NCBI RefSeq assembly: GCF_002443255.2
Contig: NW_019211459.1
Location: 17,944,030-18,008,029, forward strand
Source: Varroa destructor
Taxonomy: Eukaryota; Arthropoda; Arachnida; Mesostigmata; Varroidae
Direction of reading: 5' to 3'
DNA length: 64,000 nt
Under the pieces are notes generated by a model. It did no database searches, had not been told where the DNA came from, and saw only the letters and a program-made list of their open reading frames with translations. Positions 1 through 19,827 of the stretch are shown here, one piece after another. Each line of letters begins with the position of its first letter. Position 1 is the stretch's first letter. A program made the translations under genes and the position numbers.

Positions 1-8343
<8,343 letters not shown>

Positions 8344-8900
8344 CCAGAGTGACTGACTCATTTAATGAAATTGGCAGTGATGGTGATAATGGCAAAGATG
8401 AAATTAATGAAGACGCAAAGAGTGTAAACCTACTGCTGGTGCTGCCGCCGTCGCCGCCACCGTTAACGAAGCTGCGACCTTGATTGATACATGTGGCCGC
8501 AAATTCAAGGATTAGGCTCTGGGGGATTGTCGGCCTGTAGCGCTGTATCTGTCCCTCTCGCAAGGACAATGTTCCTGTTCGGGAACGACAAAATTACTAT
8601 TATTTGTTGTCTAGTTATTCACTACCCTTAGAGCAACTGCTATGGATAAAAAATCAGCAGAAATTGAGCGCCAAAAATGTAACACAAATGGAGAGCACGG
8701 ACGAGGTGATCCGCAACACTGAAACACCTAGACACACACAGGCACAGATTAAATCAGAGAGTAGAACGCTTGACCGATCGAATGCAACAGGCAGAGAATG
8801 GAGGTTATGTCCATTTAACGCCGTTATCTGAAATTTTGGTCGGAGTTCGCTACATTTTTTTATGATTCTGGCTACAATAGGACTATCTAACAATAATAAA
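8344..8900 (+). other. Su(dx): ligase 3' UTR with candidate poly(A) signal
   Basis: Non-coding sequence directly after the stop codon. It includes a GCC/GCT-rich tract near 8430-8470. A canonical AATAAA occurs at 8895-8900, immediately followed by a genomic A-rich run to about 8920. The true cleavage site cannot be fixed from sequence, and the transcript could run further. Confidence 0.5.
8895..8900 (+). terminator. candidate polyadenylation signal AATAAA
   Basis: A canonical hexamer 552 nt after the ligase stop. The adjacent A-run is genomic, so cDNA priming there could mislead 3'-end mapping. Confidence 0.4.
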
Positions 8901-10666
8901 AAACAAAAAAAAAAAAAAAAGAAGCTTTAGCTAATATTGTTGCCACTGGTAGAACCTTATTGACTTTGCATGTAAATTCTCCTGCTGTACAAGTCATCTT
9001 CTTCCATTTCGATTTTTTCGTTGCTGGGCCATTGCGTCAAGCCAGCCACACACAAACGGATCATTAGCATAGTATACGAAAGTAGAAACATGCTATCTAT
9101 CTTTATGTACGTAGCCATTTTTAAGAGGCTTGTTGAGGTCTAGAAATCAAAGATCAATGAGTAGTTGAAGTGCGAAGTTACGGCCCACGAAAGAGCGGGA
9201 CATGTAAATTAAAACTGGTGGTAGCTGAAGGTACATAGTAGGCCGTAAGGTACAGAGGAGACGTATTTCAATGAAGGCTTAGTATTCTTAGACGCGTCAA
9301 CGGAATGATGCAATGACCCTCAGTGTTACGATAAAGCTCGTCAACGATTTTCCTATTTATTCAAAATAACCAATTGTAACACATAAACAGATTAAACACC
9401 TTGGATGGCAACTGAATGTCGGAGATCATATTCCGGAATAATGTTATGTCATTGTTGACCGTCTCTCTGCTTAGGGAGAGGAAGCTAGAACAGCCGATTT
9501 AAAATAGAAAAACGCTCGCTGAAGCCAATATCAAAACGTGACGCTTGATACGAGTCTGGGTAGAAACTGTCCAAGCAAGTTACCGTTGATCTAGAAGCTC
9601 ACCCTTGATACAAGCGCTTGGCTTGATCACTCGTAGAAATGGAAAGGGGACCTTACGCTCTGCTCCTCCTCGAGGTTGAAGATCCAGTCGTTTCAAAATT
9701 TGACGACTTAGCGCATTTGCTTGTTTCATGCTAGCCGTATGAAAAGTCGATGTGGATACATATAGATATAGCCACTCCGTCGAGAAGATCCATAGTGACT
9801 GTTATTCCTTGACGCTTTCTCGAGGCTCGGGAAAGTCGACCCCTTCATCGAACGCACACATTGTCACATAACAGCCACAGCAACGACAGTAACAGCAACT
9901 GACAACCTCAGCGACCATGAACCGATACCAAAACAACGTTCAGACTGATAATAATAGTAGTAAAGATGATGACGCTACACGAGAACAAACGATATATACG
10001 CATTTCACTGCTTCGTTGCTATTTACCGTTGGTGGTTTATAACATCAAACGTATTATGTTTGTTGCGGCAACGACGTCACGCATTCGGTTGATTGGCGAC
10101 GTCGGCTCTGCAATTCATTATAGTGTTGTGATGCTGATTGAGGGTGAAACAGTCGAGTTCTGTTATTCTGTTTCTCTCGTATTGAATGGATATGTTGTAC
10201 ATCCTATGTTGAAACAACGCAAACATAGAGCATGCGGATGTATCGCGGACCTGTAGGTGACGGTGGGACGAAAATAAGGAGCAGATTTAAAAGGGAGATG
10301 GCTAGTAAACTAAATAAGGATGAATTCGATTCGGCAGGGTAGAGGTTCTCAGTGATTATTTCACTAGCTTACCGCCGACCGAACGAATAAAACGAAGTAA
10401 TGGGCTGTGGACGCGAGACGCTAATAAACTGAGAATGATAACGACTCTAATGAATTGCAAATGTCGGCAAGTCTTGTCAGTATCACTTCCGAAGACGATT
10501 TCCGCAACAAAAGAAAGAAACAGAGTCGAAATAGACAGCCATCTTAGATCCCTATCGTTTTGCGGGCGGTTACGTAACCCGTCTGCACAAAAAACAATGA
10601 CTCATTCCGCGCCAGCATCTGCGCTTTCAGACAGATAGACAGTCATAATACACATGCAAGACCAAA

Positions 10667-10670
<4 letters not shown>

Positions 10671-10719
<49 letters not shown>
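10671..10719. repeat. (AT)n microsatellite
   Basis: About 24 uninterrupted AT units. Confidence 0.97.
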
Positions 10720-10725
<6 letters not shown>

Positions 10726-13700
10726 TAAGTAAAATATAACTGAAATGAAAAACGACGGTAGCGACGAGGCGGCCGATACCGCCCCGTTGTGCAAATACAT
10801 GTAAATAGAGATAATAAATACTATAATTACAAGAATTACTAATATGGTAAACTAACCGGGTAGGAAGCTGGAAAAAAATAGGGCGAGTACAGAAAAAAGA
10901 GCTAGGCTAGGCATCATGTAAAAGACAGCATAGCCTGCAATGAAAACGCGACGTATGTGAGCCGCTGAGGAAGAAGTACAGAAAACAAAAGAGTAGATTA
11001 GAACGAACATACTATACCGAATGACAACGCGAACGCAAAAAAAACCAGAGAAAAAGATTGAGTTGACGTGAGAAGCTTATCATTGAATCAATACGTGACG
11101 ACGATTATATAGCTATAGGGAACAGAGAATTGTGAAAATGACAAACGTGAAGACTGGTTGAGTAACGGGCTGACGACCAGAGAAACCGGACAACATAACA
11201 GAGTGTTTAACGTGTGTGCTTTTTCTTTAGGGGGAAGGAAAGAGTCATTTTCCCGACCTCTTGGCTCCGCAGGCGAGAGAATGTGTGGAGGACATTTTTA
11301 GGGGATATGCTGTTTAAAAGGAACGGTCGAAACCGTTAGGCGCAGCAACACAAATTGATAAGCCATATCGATGGAAAGACAAGCTGACTATAGAGCGAAT
11401 AGAAAAAACAACAACGAAAAAATGCATCTAGGCGTCTTGTGAATGCTTTTTCTAATAAAATTTCGAACCAATTCAAGATGCGTAATAGATGCGAGGTACA
11501 GACGATGCCCCATGGTGCTGATGATGAATTGAAGCCGCTGACAACTAACGCTTGAATGTTTAAGTTCAAAAATGCTTATTAAAAATGTAATTGGAAATAT
11601 TTATGTTATAACGACAAGGTGTTCCCTGAAAATGGCGTGCAAGGAAGGCTACTTAAAGGTTAGTTGAGGTACGTAGACGCGACTGTACAGTTTGAGACAC
11701 AGCTGAAACTGAGACGCGAAACAGAAGGTCGACAAATGTCATCGGAAAGCCGGCGAAAGTAAGGACTCGATGAATATAATGATATACATAGATGATGGAT
11801 AATGGACAACGATGATAATGGCAAATAAATAAGGAAATATTAATGATAACTCGTTACTCTTGAGATTGTGCGGTGTCTCTTTTCAGCTAATGTAACAGGC
11901 AGTTACTTGATTTTGAAACCAAGAACCTAAAGTCACTCTGGACATCACCCCTTCATTGAGTAGCGATAAAAATTATCTTCGATAAGGGAAAGAATCGATT
12001 AAGAATTTTCTGGCGGCAGCCTTAAATATGTATTGGTTTCCCATGTTTCGTTGCTCTTCTTAAGTATTATTGAGTGTTCGATTCATGGTTTATAAGCAGT
12101 TTTAGAGCAATAATGAGAACTGATTAATACAAAATAGGTAATTCGTAACACAAAATAGGACTTATATATAGGTCGAAGTCCTTTGCTCCGATGATCCTTT
12201 TCCAAATAGTTAATCGACATTTCCTAATTTAAGTTGTTATCCTTTCAGGCGCTATATCAGCAGTACAAAACACAATTCGAGGAAGAAGACGTACTTTTCT
12301 CATTTTCCAAATTAAGAGTTAAAACCTCGTTTTGAAGTTGTTAGTAATTGATTAAATAACGCCGATATTCGGCTTGGAGAATAGGTAAGTTGAAATGGGG
12401 AAACATGATGTTTCCCAAGCGCAGTGATACTACAAACGTATTCCAGTGGGAGAACGGGAATAGCTGTAACAGTTTTGAGTTACGCGAGGTCTCGAATTGG
12501 CATCACGTACACGGCCTGAGGTAAACCTTACTCGCACAGTAGAACTTGTTTCCCGATTATTACAGAGTGGTATCATAACGTTTAGAGCGTTCTTATGGGA
12601 GATTCGTGCGGAGTGGCAACAGGCGGCGGGCCAAAGTTAACGAATCGGTTAAGTTGAACCAATGATAAAATAGTGCCGCAGGTAAGTTTCGAACTGCCAC
12701 AAAGTTTCAAAGAGGAAGACGGATTCAGTTCAGTAAGACAACTGGATTTGCAGGATAACAAATCAGAAGAAGGAGAAAGGAGTAAATGGCACTTATGACG
12801 TGACGCGGTTTCAGGCAAAATGTATTACACCGGCTAAACTTAATTCGTAAGTAGAGTTTTGTGATCGGGTTCTTGGAACGATTCAACAGGGAGACGAGAT
12901 GAGCTTATTAACAGAGTAAATCTGGAAGAGAGAATTATCGTAACCAGCTGACTGGAACAGCAGATTAGACAGGATGTGACACCTATCGGTTTGATATTAT
13001 TTAAATCATAGTAGCCATATTGTAGCCTCGCCTTTCAAGCGTAAATCAACGGCACCGCAACTTGTCACAATTATCTAGTACCAGGCATTATGTAAAAATC
13101 ACCGCGTTAATTGTATTTACTTCAATTTTCCTGAGGCTTTTGATTGAGTTTACCGTATAAGATAAACTTCTTAACCAGGAGTTGATCAGCGATGTATACA
13201 TAGGATACGAACCCATTCAGAATCATATGTTTTATGACACAGTTGAACATACTTCTTAGCTGTGCTCCAGGCGTTTTCCCTTCCGTGCAATATTTTTTAA
13301 TGTAAAAAACTTTTATTTAGCTGGAGTTTGACATAAGGTCTATACCGGTGACTTGAGCTTCTATGCTTTCCCTGGCCAGCAAACGGTAAACGTTGAGACC
13401 GTTTAGGGTGCCGCCAAAGACAAGATATTCTTTGTAAAAACTTGCATACTTATATGTTCTTACCAACAAAAACATTGAAAACCTGACAGCTTCGCAAAAG
13501 TATTGTACTTCGCAGATTTTTATTTCGTTTCGGAACGGCGACTCTAAGGGAACACATAAACGCTGTTAGTGGAAAGTCGATTTTTGTGTAGGGCTCTTTG
13601 AGATAAGGCTAAAATTGAGTTAGTCTGTCTCGACAGTCACGATTTTGTGTTGGATTATAATATATAGATGAGGTTAAGTCTGTCCAGCTGTTTTTCGCCG

Positions 13701-15692
13701 TGGGACAGTTGAGACAGAAAGATGGCCTGATTAAAAGAAACTAACGAGGTAAGTTCCAATAGATTCTTATAGAGGAACAGAATCGTTAAATTAAAATCCT
13801 TTCATACTATTAAAAAAAAAAAGGAAAAAACATACTATTAAATTCCGTATAGTCACTGTTACAACGAATCTAAAATAGCGGGGCTATTGAAATAATGTAA
13901 TAATGCTAAGCAATGTCGCAACAGGCACTATGGAGAACTGCAACACAATAGCTGGATGTAGGTTTATAACCATCAAATTGCGTAGATCGCATCGACCAGA
14001 TTGATGAAAACATTATAAATGGATAAAAAATAAATATGGTGAAATTTTTTTTTCATGAATGAAACTTTCGGAGCGTACCCGAGATATATTAGACGCTAGA
14101 CTCGACCGTGATATCAACCAGTCAAACTGGATAAATTAAAGTCAGTCTAGCAGCTTAATAGCTCTCCGCACAGAGGGTAAACCTTTCGGCTAAATTTTTG
14201 GCTTTTCTTTTGTTATACATTTTAGAAATATTCGAATTAATGTACAACGCTAAAGTCACAAGAGTATTTTTCTCTATATTTATTGAAAATTTTCATTTTA
14301 GCAGCGATGATCGTCGAACGCCTAAACACTTTTTTCGAATACAGTCCAAGAAACTCAGCGTAGTTAAAAAAAAATAAAGGCCTTAGAATTGAACGTTCTA
14401 ATAAATAATATATGTTTGAAATTGGCTGCTACAAAATGGAGTCCGAAGTAGTGAAATTGGGTAGAACAATGAATTTATTCCAGTTGAGCGTGCGTCAGCA
14501 GATCTGTATATATCTGAATTTTTTGTCATTAAATAAACAATCATATTCTGTGATCAATCTGAATTACGTACCACATCTGCAGAGCTTGTGGGCTTCTAGA
14601 GTGAATTTTTCGTAATTTTCCCAAAAGAGGATTTTGCTGGTAGACATCATCTCAAGCAGAAACGCTATTGTGTTTAGTTATTTGTAGATGATAAGATACG
14701 ATCATCTTAACATGTTTGTTAACGTAGCTGTGGAAGTTACCGCTCGAACGAAGCGACTTAATAACCTATTTCGTTAAGTTGTGTATTATAACTTGGACAA
14801 CGACTTGTTATGTCTCATGCATCGAACTAATCAGGGTGCTTTTAGCCTGGACGTCCAGATACATTTGGGATATCTAAATATGAAAGTCACTCACGGAATG
14901 GTCGCAATAGTGGGCTTATTTTTCTACAGCAAAATTGTAAATTTATGTAATTTGTAATTGTAGATTGCAGTTTGTCTCGTACGGTACCGTTAGTGTATAC
15001 CTTGTTTGTAGACGTACACCTTGTTTACTCGGTTTACTTTAACGCGATTTAAAGAAGTAAGTTGTGTGTTGGAACCTTCATATCTGGATGAAGCAGGAGT
15101 CCTCCGCATTTGGCGATGCGTAAATCAATGGTCTTTATCTAACTTAATACACTCAAATAACATTTGTAAACCAGTTATACCTATTTTTGTAAACCATTTG
15201 ACTCAACGGATATTTTCGAGTGTAATTACCCACTATAAATATAGCTTGCCTAGTTTCTATATGAGCTATTTTGTGACTGATAGACACACCGTATTTAAGC
15301 TCAAATGTAAAACTGTACAAATGTAAAAAACAATAAATATAGTTTTTGTTAATCGTAATTTATTCTTACCAAACAAAGCCGGTGGAAAACATATATACAA
15401 CCAAAGTGACGGAACACTTTCTGCGGCTTTTGCTGGCAATGTGGGAAGTAACTTGAAGTCCCTGGTGCCAGAGAGTACTTGCTTGACATCTGCCACTATT
15501 CCATTAACCAAGTTAGTTGAAGTATAAGCTCCCGTCTGGGAGCAGGTTTACTCATAGTTACCTTTTGAAGTGGCTTATGCTTGGCTTGAATACACCCAAA
15601 CCTCAGCCCCCTTCAATGTTCTCGTCCATATTTTCTGTCTTGCATCTTGTATATAATCTGCACTTCGCCATCATTTAATTGTTTTCATTATT

Positions 15693-15694
15693 AC

Positions 15695-15740
<46 letters not shown>

Positions 15741-15765
15741 TTATTATTATTATTATTATTATTAT
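15693..15765. repeat. (ATT)n microsatellite
   Basis: ATT/TTA trinucleotide array broken once by ACTT near 15739-15742. It is flanked by further degenerate ATT and AGT units to about 15845. Confidence 0.95.
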
Positions 15766-18462
15766 CTCTAGCTTCACTCATTAGCTTCGCCTTGTCTCGT
15801 CGTTACGACCATCATTTCGTTATTGTTATTATTAGTAGTACTTAATAAATCGTCGTATGCTTCATTTGTTTGCCCCGTCCTCGTCTATACCCACGTTGAC
15901 ATTTCGGACCAGTTTCTATTTGTATGTGTATTGATGATTTTTTTTCTCAACCGAAATAATTTACTTTCACTTACAATCAACTTTCTATCCGCCAATTAGT
16001 TTTTTCCGTCTCTTCGACCAGCTTAGCCGGTTAAGTCCCTATTTACGGCGGCCTGGTTTTTCGTTAATGTTACTGTTGTTATCATCGTTTTGCGTTCCAT
16101 TGCATTGGTATAATTATTATTCTATATACACGGTTTATGTACAACTAATTATAATACAAGTTCCTCCACCTTATTATAGCGGGAGACGTTTTCTTGTGCG
16201 GAACGAAAGTTAGCTTCAACAATCGGCCATTTCCGCGTTTGTCAATACGTTCTCATCATGTTGGCTTTCGCTTCCAACATTTTCGGGTTCCACTATTTCG
16301 CCTCAGTTAGAACAGCGGTCACCGCTGGGTCACTTGCGAGGGAACACATTCGCGACCCGAGTACCCAGCATCACCTCACAAATATTTGAAAGTTGTTTAT
16401 TAAATATACATATGCTAAATAGCCATGGTAAATTTTCTTTCCTGGAACGCGTCATGGTACTGGTGAGTCATTTCGACTTCATTGTGATTTTGTTAGCAGC
16501 ATTTCGATATAGAGAATATATACATAAATCTACAGAAACACTTAGTGAGCATCTAATCGACGACAAACTTTGAAGTTTCAAATAGAGGAATATTTTGATT
16601 TCGTTTACCAATCGATTTTGGAGCCATATATACACATATACATAGCATTATACACGTGTTTATTTTTCTAAAATTGCTAAATTTTGATAGATTTAAGACG
16701 AACGAGGAAAGCAGAAGTAAGACTGCAGAAATAAATACCTCTATAGATATGCTACAAGCTGGAACATAAAGGCTGTAATGAAATGAAGCCAGTGGTCAAA
16801 GTCCAAGTGACCCACCATATGGCTAACAATATTGCACAGTCCTCAGGAACACTGACCGGTGAAACATTATTTGAGAGGTGATGCGACATAAAATTATGTT
16901 AAATGGTATCGCGCGAAGTGCGTTTACGGTACATTGTCGCATGTATAAGCGCGTCGACGCGCTTTAAAATTGAGCCTTTTTCGCTAGTACCTCAAACAAT
17001 GACGATAAATTAAGTAATCGATGAAGTCATCGCCCGAACAGTGCTGCTCAGTATCATGCTTTTACAATGTTGTTGGCATAATTGACTGATATGTGTTGTT
17101 GACACTGTGTCTTGTGGTCGTGGCCCCGCTAGAGAACTTTTTCCCTAGCTACTATTCCTTTGTTAGAAACAAACACATTTGTTGCCGTTTGTGAATTTAC
17201 TTCATATACTGTATTCTTTTAAATTAAATCATCATTGTCACCCCATTGCTTTACTCGCCATCATCGTCAATAATATTGTCAGATATGTACACTAACGAAG
17301 ACCATGATGACCAGAATGTAAACGCCTTGACGCTTCCATGATGGCCTGATGCTCAGAGAAAGGAAAAAAAACGAGGTAGATAGATTTCTACATCCAAGGA
17401 GAAAAGTATGTTTGAAAATCAAAATCGAATGGATAGACGTGTTCAGGCTTCAACAATTACGCTCTTAAGTACAACTCATCTCTCTGTGAGTCATCTCAAC
17501 AATTATTGGGTACCGCATGCGCTACCTTTAAAAATCGACAATTAGGAGGTATTTCTTTAGTAGTTGACACATTTGCACGACTGTGGCTGGCAAGAAGTGC
17601 TCTGCTTTCATTCTCGTGGGGAAAAACAGGGCGAGAACGCGCATTTTACCTCATGACCTTCGGATTTACTCATTCTTTCCTCACGTAAATCACATGTCTC
17701 GTTGTCTGTCGTTATTACAGGATTACTGCTCAGCATCATCATTATCTTAATCGGTAATAATAATTGTTGGTTTAATTAGCAGTCGTGCTTTATATATATA
17801 TATATATAACGGCTAGTATGTATGTACAGTACATCTGTATTTTGCAATGCAGTGCTTACTGGGATGTGTCTCTGCATCTGGGTTGATTTGTAAACATTTT
17901 TTTTAGCCAGTCCAATGCGCTTCCTCCTTGACGGGGGGCATCAGGTCGGGAAGGGGCTACATTCTGGTCAACATGTTGCTAATTTATTGGTTATTGTCAT
18001 TATTTATTGGCTTCAGATCTCAGCTGAACATGGTGGCCGCCCAAGTACAGCGGGTCACCAACAATACATCGATGTGCATTTGTGTGTGTGGCCCATATAA
18101 CAGTGTTGCTCAATATATGTTCTTTTGTTTTTGATAAATATATCTCTTCTAATGTATGCGTTAATGACGTTTTATATTGTTCATTCTTTCCTCGATTTCT
18201 TATCCTTTGCTAAAATACATATCATAGATCACGTGTGATCCAGAGTAGCAGCAGTACGAAGCATTCCTCTTTTACCCCCTGAAACAATTCCTTTCATTGC
18301 TTGCCTTACGTTTTTATCAATCTCGCTCGTTTTTGCAAATAACTCCATTCCATTTGACTCAAGCATTCGTTAACAGCTAAATACCATGCAATTCCACTAC
18401 GTGTTTCATCTATGCAGCGGCTAGTACACTCTGTTAAATATTAGTCTCGATAAATTACCTCA

Positions 18463-18468
18463 TTTATT
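18463..18468 (-). terminator. candidate Eph polyadenylation signal
   Basis: TTTATT on the + strand gives AATAAA on the - strand. It is the first such hexamer downstream of the Eph stop that I found (about 1.1 kb). Others lie at about 17992 and 18003. The choice is a guess. Confidence 0.25.
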
Positions 18469-18619
18469 CCGCCGCAGTCGATCCCAGAGCAGGGGGATCC
18501 GGGAGGTGTTCTTCTACCCGCCGCTACCAATCCTCCTTTGCGTCTAAAGATCAAACCTCGCATCATTTCCTCGATTCTATTTTATGTACTCTATATACTA
18601 GATCCGCTCTTTTCACACA

Positions 18620-18653
18620 CACACATATATATATATGTATATACATATATATA

Positions 18654-18692
<39 letters not shown>
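18620..18692. repeat. compound AC/AT microsatellite
   Basis: A short (AC)n followed by interrupted AT and GT blocks, largely self-complementary. Confidence 0.95.
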
Positions 18693-18696
<4 letters not shown>

Positions 18697-19572
18697 AGCT
18701 AACACCATTCGATTGCTGGGCTTGATCGCACGCTGTTAATGCGCGGATGAGGGTGTCTGCCTTGACGTCGGTCAGTCATCGCGACAGGAATCCGATGTTT
18801 TTGGTACGCCTAAACACAATTTGTCCTGACGACCATAGCAGACTCGGCTGAGCTTTTAACCAAAGCCAATCGGTGGTCGACTAAGGCCCTCATCAGCTAT
18901 CATGACCACTATCGGCATGGTAATGTTCTTTCATTCAATCTTCCTTTCACTTTTGCGTTCTTGCGCGTTTCGTTCCCTTTTTCCCTGTGTGTTATTATTT
19001 TTCATTATCTCTGTTTATGTAGGAATGTGACTTTGCATCAGTCTTGTCGTTGTGTGTAGCTAGAGTCTATCCGCCTTGTGTTCGTCGGGCCAGCGAGCTT
19101 TTTTTGTCCGATTAGGACGCCAGCATAGCTCGACCGTGAGCAGTACGGTGCCCTTTTTTTGGCCATGGGCCATACGCCCAAGCATTTCGAAGACTACAAG
19201 CCCATACAGCCAATGCATTTGCGAAATCTGCACAGTCGTCACCTTAATCTGCCTTATATTTAGTTGCATTTTAACGTACTTCCGCGTCTTCTAACCCGTG
19301 CTGTATATTCATTGAGCAACGTCAGCTTCCTTCGGCAACCTTTTTTCTGTCGTTGATGACGTGTTGCTCCCCCCAATTGCCTCTACGCCCCTTCATGTGA
19401 CCCCTTAGCCTGACCGCGTATGCTTTAAGCGGGCAATTATCGTATGTGATTAGTTCACTATTATCATTTATATATTCGCGCTAATCTCCAGTGCGGCTAT
19501 TTCTCTATATTCGATGTATTCGGTTGAGACCAATGTGCGCCGGCAGAAAACAGTGCCTTGTATTTCTTCTTT

Positions 19573-19827
19573 TCATACAAGGAAGCCATCATGTCCTTGT
19601 TGACTTTTGAGGTCATGAGCACCTGCCTGACGTCCTGCTCGCAACTGTTCGGCTTCGTTGAGTAGCTTGATTTGATGGCCGACGAGCTGGACGCCGATCC
19701 GAACCAAGTCCGAATGACTTAGGTGCGCAACTGATTCAAGGGTAGTGAAACCTCCACGTAGAAAATGATCAAGGTAGCGTGACATTTTAATCATTGTGAG
19801 CCATTCTTCCACTGAACGCGCGTTGGC
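19573..19827 (-). CDS. Eph: Eph exon: SAM domain and C-terminus
   Basis: 84 codons plus TGA. It begins [20 protein letters not shown] and continues [40 protein letters not shown], the standard Eph SAM helices. It ends GHDGFLV, a hydrophobic-x-hydrophobic C-terminus that fits a class II PDZ ligand. The acceptor ACTCGCAG|GCC is at 19828/19827. Confidence 0.95.
   Translation of the reverse strand, partial: ANARSVEEWLTMIKMSRYLDHFLRGGFTTLESVAHLSHSDLVRIGVQLVGHQIKLLNEAEQLRAGRQAGAHDLKSQQGHDGFLV

Larger units (their letters stand above)
8921..19572. other. gene-poor tail-to-tail interval between ligase and Eph
   Basis: 10.6 kb with no recognisable protein. Open frames are below about 105 codons and resemble no known family. 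It holds microsatellites at 10671-10719, 15693-15765, 17792-17809 and 18620-18692. Long 3' UTRs of one or both convergent genes may extend into it. No tRNA or rRNA was recognised by eye. Confidence 0.6.
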
